Positions 46,400-56,179 of a stretch of 56,706 nucleotides of DNA are shown piece by piece. Source of the stretch: Gammaproteobacteria bacterium (lineage in GTDB: Bacteria > Pseudomonadota > Gammaproteobacteria > Nevskiales > Nevskiaceae); contig JAHZLQ010000019.1 in the NCBI GenBank assembly GCA_022599775.1, forward strand, positions 1 through 56,706, in the 5' to 3' direction. The notes below the pieces were generated by a model. That model searched no databases and was not told where the DNA came from. It saw only the letters and a list, made by a program, of their open reading frames with translations. How positions within the stretch are numbered: position 1 is the stretch's first letter; the number at the start of each line of letters is the position of its first letter. The position numbers were made by a program, and so were the translations under genes.

Positions 46400-47833
46400 T
46401 CAGCGAATCGCGTACAGCGCCAGGTACTCCGCCGCCACCTTGTCCCAGGAAAAATCGCGCTTCATGCCGGCGCGCTGCATCGAACGCCACAGTGCAGGCT
46501 GGCGCCACAGTTCCAGCCCGCGCCGAATGCCCCAGAGCAGCCCGCCAACGTCCGCGTTCTCGAAGTGCACGCCGGTGGCACGACGTTCGGCCAGCGTCTC
46601 TTCATTGGCATCGATCACCGTGTCGGCGAGGCCGCCGGTACGGCGCACCACCGGAATCGTGCCGTAGCGCTGGCTGTACATCTGGTTGAGTCCGCAGGGC
46701 TCGAAGCGCGAGGGCATCAGGAACAGATCGGCGCCGGCCTCGATGCGATGCGCTTGACCCTCGTCGAAACCGATGTGAACCGCCATCTGCTGCGGAAAGC
46801 GCCGCGCCAGGCCGAGCAGCGCCTGTTCCTGCGCGCGATCACCGGAACCCAGCAGCACGAATTGCAGTCCCGATTCGAGCAGTTGCGGCAGCGCGTCGAG
46901 CAGCAGATCGCTGGACTTCTGCTGGGCCACGCGGCCCACCCAGCCCATCAGCGGCGCATCCGCCGCCAGTGGCAGGCCGAATTCGGCCTGCAGCGCCGCC
47001 TTGTTGACGCGTTTGCCGGAGACGAAATCGCGCCGTCCGTAGGTGCGCGGCAGCAGCGTGTCGCTGGCCGGATTCCACACCGCGCCGTCAATGCCATTGA
47101 GGATGCCGCTGAGTTTGCCGCGGCGTGCGCGCAGCAGCCCGTCGAGGCCGCAGCCGTACTCCGGCGTCTGGATCTCGGCGGCGTAGGTCGGGCTCACCGT
47201 GGTGACCGCGTCGCTGCAATTGATGCCGGCCTTGATGAACGACAGATCGCCGAATTCCTCGATCGCGTCGGCGTGCCAGAGCGAGCCCGGCAGGCCGAGG
47301 TAGAGCGCATGTTCACCGGCGAAACGGCCTTGATAGGCCAGGTTGTGAATCGTGAAAATGCTGCGCGGCGGCTGTGGCTCGACGCTGAGCCAGGCTGGCA
47401 CCAGGCCGGTCTGCCAGTCGTTGGCGTGAACAATGTCGGCACGCCAGCCCAAGGCGCCGCACGCAAGCTGCGCCACGGCTTCCGAAAAGCAGCCGAAACG
47501 CCAGGCGTTGTCACTCCAGTCCCGGCCCGCGGCGTCCCGGTAGGGATCGCCCTCACGCGCGTACAGACTCGGGCAGTCCAGCAACCACAATGGCGCCGGG
47601 GTCTCCGGAAGGTGGCCTTCGATCACGCCGAATCGCTGGCCGCGTATCTGCAGTGAACCCACTTCTTGTGCACCCTGCAGCCGCTCCAGCGTGCCGCGGT
47701 AGGCCGGCATCGTCACGCGCATGTCGATGCCGGCACGCTGCATCGCCGCCGGCAGTGAATGGGCGACGTCGGCGAGACCGCCGGTCTTGACCAGCGGCCA
47801 GATCTCACTTCCGGCGAACAGGGCGGTGCTCAT
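46400..47833 (-). CDS. glgA: Glycogen synthase (ADP-glucose)
   Basis: A GT5 enzyme extending alpha-1,4-glucan from ADP-glucose. The 477-residue protein has the ADP-glucose site KTGGL (16-20) at the N-terminus, the conserved HANDWQTGLVPAWL (about 136-149), NGIDGAVWNPASD, and the C-terminal MPSRFEPCGLNQMYSQRYGT (about 376-395) with the catalytic Glu. It is divergent from glgC across 183 bases, which must hold both promoters, and ends 6 bases from convergent csiV. Confidence 0.96.
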   Translation of the reverse strand: MSTALFAGSEIWPLVKTGGLADVAHSLPAAMQRAGIDMRVTMPAYRGTLERLQGAQEVGSLQIRGQRFGVIEGHLPETPAPLWLLDCPSLYAREGDPYRDAAGRDWSDNAWRFGCFSEAVAQLACGALGWRADIVHANDWQTGLVPAWLSVEPQPPRSIFTIHNLAYQGRFAGEHALYLGLPGSLWHADAIEEFGDLSFIKAGINCSDAVTTVSPTYAAEIQTPEYGCGLDGLLRARRGKLSGILNGIDGAVWNPASDTLLPRTYGRRDFVSGKRVNKAALQAEFGLPLAADAPLMGWVGRVAQQKSSDLLLDALPQLLESGLQFVLLGSGDRAQEQALLGLARRFPQQMAVHIGFDEGQAHRIEAGADLFLMPSRFEPCGLNQMYSQRYGTIPVVRRTGGLADTVIDANEETLAERRATGVHFENADVGGLLWGIRRGLELWRQPALWRSMQRAGMKRDFSWDKVAAEYLALYAIR

Positions 47834-48016
47834 CGTTCAGTCGTCATGCAGTGTTCAGGCGTTCAAGACAAGAATGGAAAGCAAGGATAAGGTCAGACGC
47901 GGTGCGGCGTCGCTGAACATGGCATGCATCGCGCTAGGTCAAAAAAATAGTCTATCGACGCGAGTTTCAGTACTTCCATAAACCTTCATCGACACCGTCA
48001 TGGCGGCGATCACAAG
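47834..48016. promoter_or_regulatory. Divergent glgA/glgC promoter region
   Basis: A 183-base gap between divergent starts with a less GC-rich stretch near 47940-47990 (including an aaaaaaa run). Promoters for both glycogen genes are expected here, but I could not fix clear -35/-10 pairs. Confidence 0.45.
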
Positions 48017-49294
48017 ATGAGCATTCAGGCCGAAACCGATCCGCGCTTTGTCAGCCGCCTCACCAAGAACACCCTTGCCCTGATCATGGCCGGCGGACGC
48101 GGTTCGCGCCTCGGGCCGTTGACGCAGTGGCGCGCCAAGCCGGCCGTGCCGTTTGCCGGCAAGTTCCGCATCATCGACTTCGCCCTGTCGAACTGCATCA
48201 ATTCCGGGATACGCCGCGTCGGTGTGCTGACCCAGTACAAGTCGCATTCGCTGATCCGCCATCTTCAGCAGGGCTGGAGTTTCCTGCGCGGCGAGTTCGG
48301 CGAGTTCGTCGAACTGCTGCCGGCGCAGCAGCGCATCGACGAGAACTCCTGGTATGCCGGTACCGCGGATGCGGTCTATCAGAACATCGACATCATCCGT
48401 GACCACGAGCCCTCGCACGTGCTGATCCTGGCCGGTGATCATGTCTACAAGATGGACTACGGGCGCATGCTCGCGCGCCACGTGGAAACCGGCGCCAAGA
48501 TCACCGTGGGCTGTGTCGAAGTGCCGCTGCACGAGGCCAGCCAGTTCGGTCTGATGGAAGTCGACGAAGTCGGCAAGGTCGTCCGTTTCGTCGAAAAGCC
48601 CAAGCAGCCGCAGCCGATGCCGGGTTCGAACGATCACGCCTTGGCATCCATGGGCATCTACGTGTTCGACGCCCTGTATCTGCTGGAGTTGCTGACCAAG
48701 GATGCCGGCACGCTGCGCTCCAGCCACGATTTCGGACACGACGTACTGCCGGACGCGATCGAGGCCGAAGGCGTCTATGCCTATCCGCTGCGCGACGTGC
48801 ACGACCCTGCCCAGGAAAGCTATTGGCGCGATGTCGGCACGGTGGACGCGTTCTGGGAAGCCAATCTGGAACTGTGCGACGTGCTGCCGGAACTCAATAT
48901 CTACGACGAGCAGTGGCCGATCTGGACCTACCAGCTATCGACGCCACCGGCCAAGTTCGTGTTCGACCATCCGCAGGGGCGTGGCTGCGCCGTGGACTCA
49001 ATGATCGCCGGTGGCAGCATCGTGGCCGGTGCCGAGGTGCATCGCTCCGTGCTGTTCTCGAACGTGCGCGTGGAGCCGGGTTCGCATATCGAGCAGTCCC
49101 TGCTGCTGCCAAGAACCACCGTCGGCAAGAACTGCGTGATCCGCAAGGCGATCCTCGATGAAGGCTGTCGTATTCCGGATGGCATGCAGATCGGCGTGGA
49201 TGCCGAATCCGATGCCAGGCTCTACTTCGTGTCCGCAGGCGGTGTGGTCGTGGTCACGCCGGAAATGCTCGGTCAGCCCCATCTCGTTCGGTGA
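48017..49294 (+). CDS. glgC: Glucose-1-phosphate adenylyltransferase
   Basis: Makes ADP-glucose, the committed and usually allosterically controlled step of glycogen synthesis. The 425-residue protein has LIMAGGRGSRLGPLTQWRAK (18-37), the PFAGKFRIIDFALSNCINSG region with the activator-binding site, WYAGTADAVYQN (about 113-124), the catalytic LAGDHVYKMDYG, VEKPKQP and a C-terminal left-handed beta-helix. Length is normal. It is divergent from glgA and convergent with glgP. Confidence 0.96.
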   Translation: MSIQAETDPRFVSRLTKNTLALIMAGGRGSRLGPLTQWRAKPAVPFAGKFRIIDFALSNCINSGIRRVGVLTQYKSHSLIRHLQQGWSFLRGEFGEFVELLPAQQRIDENSWYAGTADAVYQNIDIIRDHEPSHVLILAGDHVYKMDYGRMLARHVETGAKITVGCVEVPLHEASQFGLMEVDEVGKVVRFVEKPKQPQPMPGSNDHALASMGIYVFDALYLLELLTKDAGTLRSSHDFGHDVLPDAIEAEGVYAYPLRDVHDPAQESYWRDVGTVDAFWEANLELCDVLPELNIYDEQWPIWTYQLSTPPAKFVFDHPQGRGCAVDSMIAGGSIVAGAEVHRSVLFSNVRVEPGSHIEQSLLLPRTTVGKNCVIRKAILDEGCRIPDGMQIGVDAESDARLYFVSAGGVVVVTPEMLGQPHLVR

Positions 49295-49359
49295 GAGCGG
49301 CGCCCACCGATTGCATTGCATTGGCCGGGGCCCCTTGCGGCCAGACCCAGAGACAGGCC

Positions 49360-51906
49360 CTACAGCCAGATCATCAGGCCCATGCCGAAGCGATGCGCGA
49401 GCGCGCTGTGGCTGGGATAGGCGCGCAGCCGGTAGTGCTGCAGGCCGGCGAGGGGCTCCAGGTCGATCGCGTACACGTAGCGGTCGCCTTCGGCCTGCGC
49501 CGTCATCATCAGGCTGGACTTCGGCAGGAAGCGCTGGCTGCCGTCGAGACGGCCGATCACGCATTCCACCGCCACATCGTCCGGCGACAGGCCATTGAGC
49601 TGCGCGGCGATCCGCAGTGGCAGCGTCTGTCCGGCGCTGAGGGTGCTCGGCGGCACTTCCAGCAGTTGCAGCGACACGCCGGACCAACGTTCGCGCACGC
49701 GTTGCTTCCACGCCGAAAGTTCACGCGCGATCGCGCTGCCGTCGGCGCTCAGTCGCGCCGCCTGGCGCGCCGCCGGCCCGTAGAAGCCGCTGACGTAGTC
49801 CATCACCTGACGGCCCGAGTTGAAGCGCGGGATCAGGGTCTTCATCGCATTGCGCGACAGCCGCAGCCATTTCGGTGCATAGCCCACGCCCGGCGCACTG
49901 TAGTAGAGCGGCTGCACCTGGCGTTCGAGGATATCCAGCATCTGGCGGGCTTCCTCGGCGTCGCGAACGTTTGGATCGGAGACCGGCTCCACCGCGAAAC
50001 CGTTGCTGCCGTCGTAGCCCTCGGCCCACCAGCCGTCCAGCACCGACACATTGAGCGCGCCGTTGATGCCGGCCTTCTGGCCCGAGGTGCCGCTGGCTTC
50101 CAGTGGATATTCGGGGTTGTTGAGCCACACATCACAGCCCTGCACCAGATTGCGCGCCAGTGCGATGTCATAGCCTTCGACCATGAACAGGCGGCCGATG
50201 AATTCCGGTTTCAGCGACATCTCGTAGATCGTGCGGATCAGCGCCTGTCCCGGCTGGTCGCTGGGATGCGCCTTGCCGGCAAAGATCAGGATCGCCGGCC
50301 GTTCGGGATTGTTGAGCATGCGCGACAGCCGCGCCGGGTCGCTGAGAATCAGCGTGGCCCGCTTGTAGGTGGCGAAGCGCCGGGCGAAGCCGAACACCAG
50401 CATGTTGGTGTCCATGGTCCGCAGGCTGCGCGTGGCCTCGGCGATCACATGCTCGGACATGCCATTGCGCTGGTGCTGCCGCTCGACGCGTTCCAGCACA
50501 TCCTCGAACAGATCGCGTTTGAGGCGTTGTCGGATCGAGATGAACAGGTGGTCTGGAATGTCGTCGATGCGGTTCCAGTACTCGGTGCTGAGAATTTCCT
50601 TGCGCCAGCCCCGGAACTGGTCGTGAAACAGCTGCGACCAGGCGCGGCCGAGGAAGCTGAACAGGTGGACGCCGTTGGTGACGTAGCTGATCGGATTGTC
50701 CTCCGGCGGCACCTCGGGGTAGACGTAGCGTTCCATCGACGAGGCCACGCCGCCATGAATCCGCGACACGCCGTTGTGGAAGCGCGAGCCGCGCAGTGCC
50801 AGCGAGGTCATGTTGAAACGGTTGGCGCCGTGCGGGTCGGCGCCCAGCGCCATCAGCTGGTCCTCGCTGGCGCCGAGCTGCGGCAGCATGCGCTGGAAGA
50901 ACCACTTGAGCTGCGCGTGGTTGAAGATGTCGTGGCCCGCCGGCACCGGCGTGTGGGTGGTGAACACCGTGCCGGACGCCACCAGCTCCAGGGCGGTCTC
51001 GAAGTCGAAACCCGCCTGCACGTGCTCACGCACGCGTTCCAGAATCAGGAACGCGGCGTGGCCTTCGTTGATGTGCCAGACCGTCGGTTTGAGCCCCAGC
51101 GCCTGCACCGCCCGCGCACCGCCCACGCCGAGCACGATTTCCTGCTGGATGCGCGTATCGGAATTGCCACCGTAAAGCTGGTAGGTGATCTGACGGTCTT
51201 CCTCGCTGTTGTCCGGCACGTCCGAATCCAGCAGATACAGATCGATCTGGCCGACCTGCGCGCGCCACAGACGCAGCGAAACCTCGCGATCGGCGATCGA
51301 AACCTGGATCAGCAGTTCGCTGCCGTCGGCCGCCATGACCGGCGATACCGGCAGTTCGTCGAAATTGGTACGCACATTGAGCGCGTTCTGCCGGCCCAGG
51401 CCGTCGATGCGCTGCTGGAAATAGCCCTGCCGGTAGAGCAGGCCGATCGCCACGAACGGTACACCCAGATCGCTGGCCGCCTTGCAATGATCGCCGGCGA
51501 GAATGCCGAGGCCGCCGGAGTAAATCTGCAGCGACTCATGCAGGCCGAATTCGGCGCAGAAATAGGCCACCAGATCCTTGGCCGGGTCCAGGTGCTCCAG
51601 CACCTCGTGGCGCGTGCCGGCGGCGTGATAGGAATCGTAGGCGGACAGCGCGCGGTTGTAGTCTTCCAGGAAGTCCGGGTCCCGGGATGCGGCTTCGAGC
51701 GTGGACTGCGCCACGCGGCGCAGAAACAATTTGGGATTGTTGCCGCAGGCACGCCAAAGTTCATAGTCCAGGCGCCAGAATACACCGCGAATGTCGCGGT
51801 CCCAGCTGTACATGAGATCGCAGGCGATCTGCTCCAGTCGCGCCAGGGCAGGCGGGATATTGGGACGCAGTTCCAGCGAAAAGGTGGTTCCTGGCATGTT
51901 CGGCAT
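49360..51906 (-). CDS. glgP: Alpha-glucan phosphorylase (GT35)
   Basis: Releases glucose-1-phosphate from glycogen or maltodextrin. With the ATG at 51906 it has 848 residues, normal for the short AgpA-type (TIGR02094) phosphorylases; an in-frame extension to 52077 would overlap glgB and has no family match. The N-terminal helical region (LARLEQIACDLMYSWD) belongs to this subgroup. The PLP lysine is in SGTSGQKAGINGA (Lys611), and VWHINEGHAAFL and NGVHLFSFLG are visible. Divergent from glgB and convergent with glgC. Confidence 0.93.
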   Translation of the reverse strand: MPNMPGTTFSLELRPNIPPALARLEQIACDLMYSWDRDIRGVFWRLDYELWRACGNNPKLFLRRVAQSTLEAASRDPDFLEDYNRALSAYDSYHAAGTRHEVLEHLDPAKDLVAYFCAEFGLHESLQIYSGGLGILAGDHCKAASDLGVPFVAIGLLYRQGYFQQRIDGLGRQNALNVRTNFDELPVSPVMAADGSELLIQVSIADREVSLRLWRAQVGQIDLYLLDSDVPDNSEEDRQITYQLYGGNSDTRIQQEIVLGVGGARAVQALGLKPTVWHINEGHAAFLILERVREHVQAGFDFETALELVASGTVFTTHTPVPAGHDIFNHAQLKWFFQRMLPQLGASEDQLMALGADPHGANRFNMTSLALRGSRFHNGVSRIHGGVASSMERYVYPEVPPEDNPISYVTNGVHLFSFLGRAWSQLFHDQFRGWRKEILSTEYWNRIDDIPDHLFISIRQRLKRDLFEDVLERVERQHQRNGMSEHVIAEATRSLRTMDTNMLVFGFARRFATYKRATLILSDPARLSRMLNNPERPAILIFAGKAHPSDQPGQALIRTIYEMSLKPEFIGRLFMVEGYDIALARNLVQGCDVWLNNPEYPLEASGTSGQKAGINGALNVSVLDGWWAEGYDGSNGFAVEPVSDPNVRDAEEARQMLDILERQVQPLYYSAPGVGYAPKWLRLSRNAMKTLIPRFNSGRQVMDYVSGFYGPAARQAARLSADGSAIARELSAWKQRVRERWSGVSLQLLEVPPSTLSAGQTLPLRIAAQLNGLSPDDVAVECVIGRLDGSQRFLPKSSLMMTAQAEGDRYVYAIDLEPLAGLQHYRLRAYPSHSALAHRFGMGLMIWL

Positions 51907-52055
51907 CCGCTTGGACGAGTGAAGGATCGTCGCAAGCCTAGCGGAGTTCATGCCATGTGCGGGGCGCGATTGCGGCGATGTGACGATTTCGTGAGCCGGT
52001 GGGTCAGGCGCCTGCCTGAGCGTCCGGGAATTGTGGTGTTCGAGGGAACCGTTCA

Positions 52056-54251
52056 ATGAGACGCAGTGAGCTGACAAGCGAAGTGGCGGCGGCCTTGGCG
52101 CGGCTGGAGGCGGCGATCGAGGCGGCGCCGCAGCATGTCCTGGGAGTGCACCCCACGGACAACGGTGAAGTCGAGCTGCGTGTGTACCGGCCGGGCCTGC
52201 GTGACCTGCGGCTCAGCGGGGGAGACTGGCTGAGTCGCATCGAGCACAGTGACCTGTTCGTCTGGCGCGGCCCGGCCGACCGCCTGCCGCGGGCCTACAG
52301 CCTTCAGTTCCGGGACGATACGGGCAATCAGTGGCAAACCTGTGATCCCTACCATTTCGACGCACGCCTGCCGGAGTACGACCTGCACCTGTTCGGCCAG
52401 GGACGCCACTGGCATGCCTGGAAATGGCTGGGCGCGCATGCGACCTCCATTGATGGAATCGCCGGAGTGCGTTTCGCGGTGTGGGCGCCGAACGCCCGCA
52501 ATGTCAGCCTGGTCGGCGAATTCAACGGCTGGGATGGGCGCTGCCACCCGATGATCCCGCAGGACGAAATCTGGGTGCTGTTCGTTCCCGGTCTGGCCGC
52601 CGGTGATCGCTACAAGTTCGAGGTGCATGGTGCCGACGGCAGCGTGGTGCTCAAGGCCGATCCCTGGGCGCGTGCCCAGGAATTCCGCCCCGCCACCGCG
52701 AGCCGCGTCGCAGCGCCGTCCAGCTACGTGTGGCGCGACCAGGCCTGGACCGAGGCGCGCCGCAAGCGCGACTGGCGCGTGTCGCCGATGAGCGTCTACG
52801 AAGTCCAACTCGGCTCCTGGCGGCGCTGGCCCGACCAGGGCTGGTACGGCTACCGCGAGCTGGCGCATCAACTGGTCGACTACGTGGGAGAACTCGGCTT
52901 CACCCATATTGAGTTGATGCCGATCACCGAATATCCCTTCGACGGTTCCTGGGGTTATCAGCCACTGGGACTGTACGCGCCGACCTCACGTTTCGGATCG
53001 CCCGAGGACTTCCGCTACTTCGTCGACCATTGCCACGACAACGGCATCGGCGTGCTGATGGACTGGGTGCCGGCGCACTTCCCCAAGGACGCACACGGCC
53101 TGGCGCGTTTCGACGGCACGCCGCTGTTCGAACACCCCGATCCACGGCGCGCAGAGCATCCGGACTGGGGCACCCTGGTCTACGACTACGGCCGCACCCA
53201 GGTCCGCAACTTCCTGCTCGCCAACGCGCTGTACTGGATCGAGGAATTCCATATCGACGGTCTGCGCGTGGATGCCGTGAGTTCCATGATCCAGCTCGAC
53301 TATTCCCGCAAGGCCGGGGAGTGGACGCCCAACGAACACGGCGGCAACGAGCATCTGGAAGCGATCGACTTCCTGCGCGAACTCAACACCGTGGTGCATG
53401 GCCGTTTCCCCGGCGTGGTGGTGATCGCCGAGGAAGCCACGGCCTGGCCCCAGGTCTCGCGACCGGTCGAACTCGGCGGGCTCGGCTTCTCCATGAAATG
53501 GAACATGGGCTGGATGCACGACACCCTGGACTACTTCGAACAGGAACCGGTCCACCGCAAGGCGCATCACGACAAGCTGACCTTCGGCATCACCTACGCC
53601 TGGGACGAGAACTTCGTGCTGCCGCTGTCACATGACGAAGTCGTGCACGGCAAGAGCCCGCTGCTCTACAAGATGCCGGGCGACGAATGGCAGCAGTTCG
53701 CCAATCTGCGCGCGCTGCTGGCCTACCAATGGACCTATCCCGGCAAGAAGCTGCTGTTCATGGGCGGCGAGTTCGGCGTCACTCTGGAGTGGAACGAGGA
53801 ACGCGAACTGGACTGGAACCTGCTGCGCTTTCCGGGACACGCCGGCGTACAGCGCCTGCTTTCGGACCTCAACCGTCTGTACCGCGCCTCACCACCGCTG
53901 TGGCGCGACGATTTTTCGCCGTCCGGGTTCGAGTGGGTCGACTGCAATGATCGCGACCGCTCGATCATCAACTTTCTGCGGCACGACCACGGTCACGGTC
54001 GCAGCCTGCTGATCGTCTGCAACTTCACGCCGGTGCCGCGGGAAGGCTACCGAATCGGCGTACCCGTCGCCGGCCGCTGGCGCGAGCGCATCAACAGCGA
54101 TTCCTCGATGTACGGCGGCAGCAATCTCGGCAATGTCGGGGAGGTGGAAACCGAAGCCGTCGAATGCATGGGACGCAAGTTTTCGCTGAACCTGACCCTG
54201 CCGCCGCTGTCCGTATCGATTCTGGAGCCGCCCGGCAACAGTCGAAGCTGA
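52056..54251 (+). CDS. glgB: 1,4-alpha-glucan branching enzyme
   Basis: Introduces alpha-1,6 branches in glycogen. The 731-residue GH13 protein has an N1 domain, a CBM48 domain ([20 protein letters not shown], about 138-157), the catalytic barrel with the nucleophile in DGLRVDAV (Asp406), the acid/base in VIAEEATAW (Glu459) and [12 protein letters not shown] (transition-state Asp), and the C-terminal beta domain. All catalytic residues are present. It is divergent from glgP across about 150 bases and completes the synthesis set with glgA and glgC; no debranching enzyme (glgX) is in the window. Confidence 0.96.
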   Translation: MRRSELTSEVAAALARLEAAIEAAPQHVLGVHPTDNGEVELRVYRPGLRDLRLSGGDWLSRIEHSDLFVWRGPADRLPRAYSLQFRDDTGNQWQTCDPYHFDARLPEYDLHLFGQGRHWHAWKWLGAHATSIDGIAGVRFAVWAPNARNVSLVGEFNGWDGRCHPMIPQDEIWVLFVPGLAAGDRYKFEVHGADGSVVLKADPWARAQEFRPATASRVAAPSSYVWRDQAWTEARRKRDWRVSPMSVYEVQLGSWRRWPDQGWYGYRELAHQLVDYVGELGFTHIELMPITEYPFDGSWGYQPLGLYAPTSRFGSPEDFRYFVDHCHDNGIGVLMDWVPAHFPKDAHGLARFDGTPLFEHPDPRRAEHPDWGTLVYDYGRTQVRNFLLANALYWIEEFHIDGLRVDAVSSMIQLDYSRKAGEWTPNEHGGNEHLEAIDFLRELNTVVHGRFPGVVVIAEEATAWPQVSRPVELGGLGFSMKWNMGWMHDTLDYFEQEPVHRKAHHDKLTFGITYAWDENFVLPLSHDEVVHGKSPLLYKMPGDEWQQFANLRALLAYQWTYPGKKLLFMGGEFGVTLEWNEERELDWNLLRFPGHAGVQRLLSDLNRLYRASPPLWRDDFSPSGFEWVDCNDRDRSIINFLRHDHGHGRSLLIVCNFTPVPREGYRIGVPVAGRWRERINSDSSMYGGSNLGNVGEVETEAVECMGRKFSLNLTLPPLSVSILEPPGNSRS

Positions 54252-54300
54252 GCCGCCCGTCGCCGCAACGAGCTGTTGGGCGGCAACCCGCGGTAGCTTA

Positions 54301-54349
54301 GGAACCTCTGCCCAAGCTACTGCGCTCGCGACGCTTGCGCTGAGGTTCC
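54301..54349. repeat. Inverted repeat downstream of glgB
   Basis: Arms ggaacctc (54301-54308) and gaggttcc (54342-54349) are perfect, and a second pair (gtagctt / aagctac) overlaps the left arm. No T-run follows on the glgB strand. It abuts the end of the broken PIN gene and may be a remnant of the element that brought it. The remaining sequence between glgB and this repeat is unremarkable. Confidence 0.45.
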
Positions 54350-54350
54350 C

Positions 54351-54727
54351 CTACGGCCGAAATTGCTTCAGCTGGAGTTCTTTGACGCATTTGAAATGCT
54401 TGGTATTTGCACTGAAAAGAACCTCGTTTTCCTCAACAGCTGTTGCAGCCACCAGAGCATCTGCTACGCCAATGGCGTTTGCCAGCGTGTACTCCTCAAC
54501 GTAGATGGACGCCCTGTGTTCGATGTTCTCTGACAGCGGGAGGGTGGAAAAGCCGAAATCTCTCAAAAACCTTTGATTTCATGGGTTTCTTGTTTGTTCC
54601 TGGCTCCCTGCAACAACGCCATGCAGGTCATCAACGAAATGCTTCGAGCACCCTCGGAGTCAATGGCTCGGGCGGCTTTGATGTTGCCTCGGAGATACCA
54701 AATGAGGACATCGGTATCAAAGATCAT
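54351..54727 (-). pseudogene. PIN-domain toxin (VapC-like), frameshifted and active-site altered
   Basis: Two adjoining frames together give one PIN-domain protein of about 125 residues. The first begins MIFDTDVLIW (Asp4 present) and runs to a premature TGA after KQETHEIKGF; the second continues RDFGFSTLPLSENI then VADALVAATA to the true end. The frames join across a run of five A (54565-54569 on the plus strand), where one more A would restore the frame. In addition, the second acidic residue expected in MELLQG is replaced by alanine (CMALLQG, residue 37). GC content is far below the neighbours. The gene overlaps the antitoxin remnant as intact modules do. Confidence 0.85.
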
Positions 54728-54915
54728 CGTATCTCCGACGCCTCGGATTCCGAACCTGCTCATCGACGGTGGTTGAATTCGCGTGTTCAGCCCATAGACC
54801 GAAAGCCCTGTGCCGAGACGCCGAGGCGGATGCTCCGGACACTCGATTATCGATGGGCTCCATGACAGCCGCGGGCTTCCCACGATAGAGCACTGTGACG
54901 CGGTAGACTGACGCA
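54717..54915 (-). pseudogene. Phd/YefM-type antitoxin remnant, 5'-truncated
   Basis: The frame ending at 54717 contains VTVLYRGKPAAVMEPID, the antitoxin core strand and GKPxAV turn, followed by AFGLWAEHANSTTVDEQVRN and ending in RRYDDL, a typical tail that binds the PIN toxin. It overlaps the toxin start by 11 bases, as in working modules. Upstream of about 54915 the frame runs antisense through the yybP-ykoY riboswitch and no longer resembles an antitoxin, so the DNA-binding N-terminus is missing. It is probably not functional. Confidence 0.7.
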
Positions 54916-54916
54916 G

Positions 54917-55031
54917 TACAAGGGGAGTAGCTCCCAAGCTGCGGCATCGTCATCACGGAGACCCTCACGGTTCTTCCGGTGCCGCAGGCAACTCCGGTTG
55001 CGAGCAAGACCTTGCCGGTAGGCAAGGTCCG
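54917..55031 (+). ncRNA. yybP-ykoY manganese riboswitch
   Basis: The leader of the TerC/Alx gene carries the consensus elements in order: AAGGGGAGTAGC (54919-54931 region), GTCATCAC, an 8-bp stem ctgcggca / tgccgcag (54939-54946 with 54980-54987), a small hairpin gcaac-tccg-gttgc, and GAGCAAGACCTTGCC closed by the perfect 9-bp stem gaccttgcc / ggcaaggtc (55008-55016 with 55021-55029). These are the hallmarks of the Mn2+-sensing yybP-ykoY class, which typically controls alx, mntP and yybP genes. The position 68 bases before terC fits. Confidence 0.92.
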
Positions 55032-55049
55032 TTTGCAACGCATGAATCC

Positions 55050-55081
55050 AACGGCCGCGCCCGCCGGGTCCGGCCGTTTTT
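55050..55081 (+). terminator. Terminator-like hairpin in the terC leader
   Basis: An 8-bp stem aacggccg / cggccgtt (55050-55057 with 55071-55078), a GC-rich loop and a run of five T (55077-55081) form an intrinsic terminator between the riboswitch and the terC ribosome-binding site. It is the likely expression platform: transcription would stop here unless the manganese-bound aptamer favours another fold. This is inferred from layout; alternative pairing was not computed. Confidence 0.75.
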
Positions 55082-55098
55082 CGTGAGAGGAGTGACAC

Positions 55099-56070
55099 AT
55101 GCAGTCGATGGGCACCTGGTGGCTGTGGCTGATCTTCGGACTGGTCGTGCTGGCGATGCTGGCGATTGACCTGTTTCTCTTCAAAGGCGGCCAGCAGCAC
55201 CGCGTTTCGCTGAAGGAGGCGGCCGGCTGGTCCATCGCCTGGGTCACCACCGCCCTGGTCTTCAACGCCGGCCTCTGGTGGTATCTGGACAGCACCGCCG
55301 GCCGTGCCGAGGCTAACGAGACGGCCTCGGTTTTCGTCTCCGGCTATTTGCTCGAAAAGTCCCTGGCGGTGGACAACGTCTTCGTCTGGATGCTGATCTT
55401 TCGCTACTTCGCCGTGCCGGTGGAGCTGCAACGGCGGGTACTGCTCTATGGCATCGTCGGCGCCGTGGCCCTACGCGCGATCATGGTGTTCGCGGGCAGC
55501 TGGCTGATCTCCAGGTTTGAATGGATCCTGCTGCTGTTTGGCGCCTTCCTGGTGTTCACCGGACTGCGCATGTGGTTGGGCGGCCATGACGATCCGGACC
55601 TTTCGCAGAACCGGATACTGCAATGGGTGCGCCGACATCAACCCGTTACCGAGCGGCTGCAGGGCGAACGTTTCTTCGTCATGCAAAACGGCGTGCGCCA
55701 CGCCACGCCGCTGTTACTGGCCTTGATCCTGGTGGAGTTGTCGGACGTGGTGTTCGCGGTGGACAGCATTCCGGCGATCTTTGCGCTCACGCGCGATCCG
55801 TTCATCGTGTTGACGTCGAACCTGTTCGCAATCCTCGGCCTGCGCGCGATGTACTTCCTGCTCGCCGAAGTCGGCAACCGACTGTCGATGCTGCAATACG
55901 GGCTTGCCGGCATCCTCGTCTTCATCGGCGTGAAGATGCTCATCGAGCCATGGTGGCACATGCCCACCCCGATCTCGCTGGGCGTCGTCGTGGGCACGCT
56001 GGCCTTGAGCGTGGCGGCAAGCCTGTTCGTCTCCCGCCGGCAGTCATCAAACGCGCCGGATTGTCCATGA
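55099..56070 (+). CDS. alx: TerC/Alx-family membrane protein, probable manganese exporter
   Basis: A 323-residue integral membrane protein with about nine hydrophobic segments. Family landmarks are SLKEAAGWSIAWV (about 37-49), EKSLAVDNVFVWMLIFRYF (about 86-104), and VELSDVVFAVDSIPAIFALT (about 213-232), each with the conserved acidic residues thought to handle Mn2+. GAGAGGAG lies six bases before the ATG. Expression is almost certainly set by the manganese riboswitch and hairpin upstream, which supports a role in Mn2+ efflux, as for E. coli Alx. It stands alone, with the remains of TA modules on both sides. Confidence 0.93.
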   Translation: MQSMGTWWLWLIFGLVVLAMLAIDLFLFKGGQQHRVSLKEAAGWSIAWVTTALVFNAGLWWYLDSTAGRAEANETASVFVSGYLLEKSLAVDNVFVWMLIFRYFAVPVELQRRVLLYGIVGAVALRAIMVFAGSWLISRFEWILLLFGAFLVFTGLRMWLGGHDDPDLSQNRILQWVRRHQPVTERLQGERFFVMQNGVRHATPLLLALILVELSDVVFAVDSIPAIFALTRDPFIVLTSNLFAILGLRAMYFLLAEVGNRLSMLQYGLAGILVFIGVKMLIEPWWHMPTPISLGVVVGTLALSVAASLFVSRRQSSNAPDCP

Positions 56071-56179
56071 CTTGCCGCCGGAGCAGCCGAAGGCTGCGGA
56101 GGGAACTCGAAGCGCGGCAGCGCTTCGGGCGGTCAACTGCAGCGACCTTTTAGGCCACGGCTGCTGCAAGAAACGGATA

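Noticed and set aside
49291..52059. A 922-codon open frame on the plus strand opposite glgP
   Set aside because: It mirrors glgP codon by codon and has a composition typical of an antisense shadow; no motif is recognisable.
51907..52077. N-terminal extension of glgP to 52077
   Set aside because: It would overlap the glgB start, has no family counterpart and no ribosome-binding site.
54717..55295. Full-length reading of the antitoxin frame up to 55295
   Set aside because: Upstream of about 54915 it runs antisense through the riboswitch and the start of terC and no longer resembles an antitoxin.
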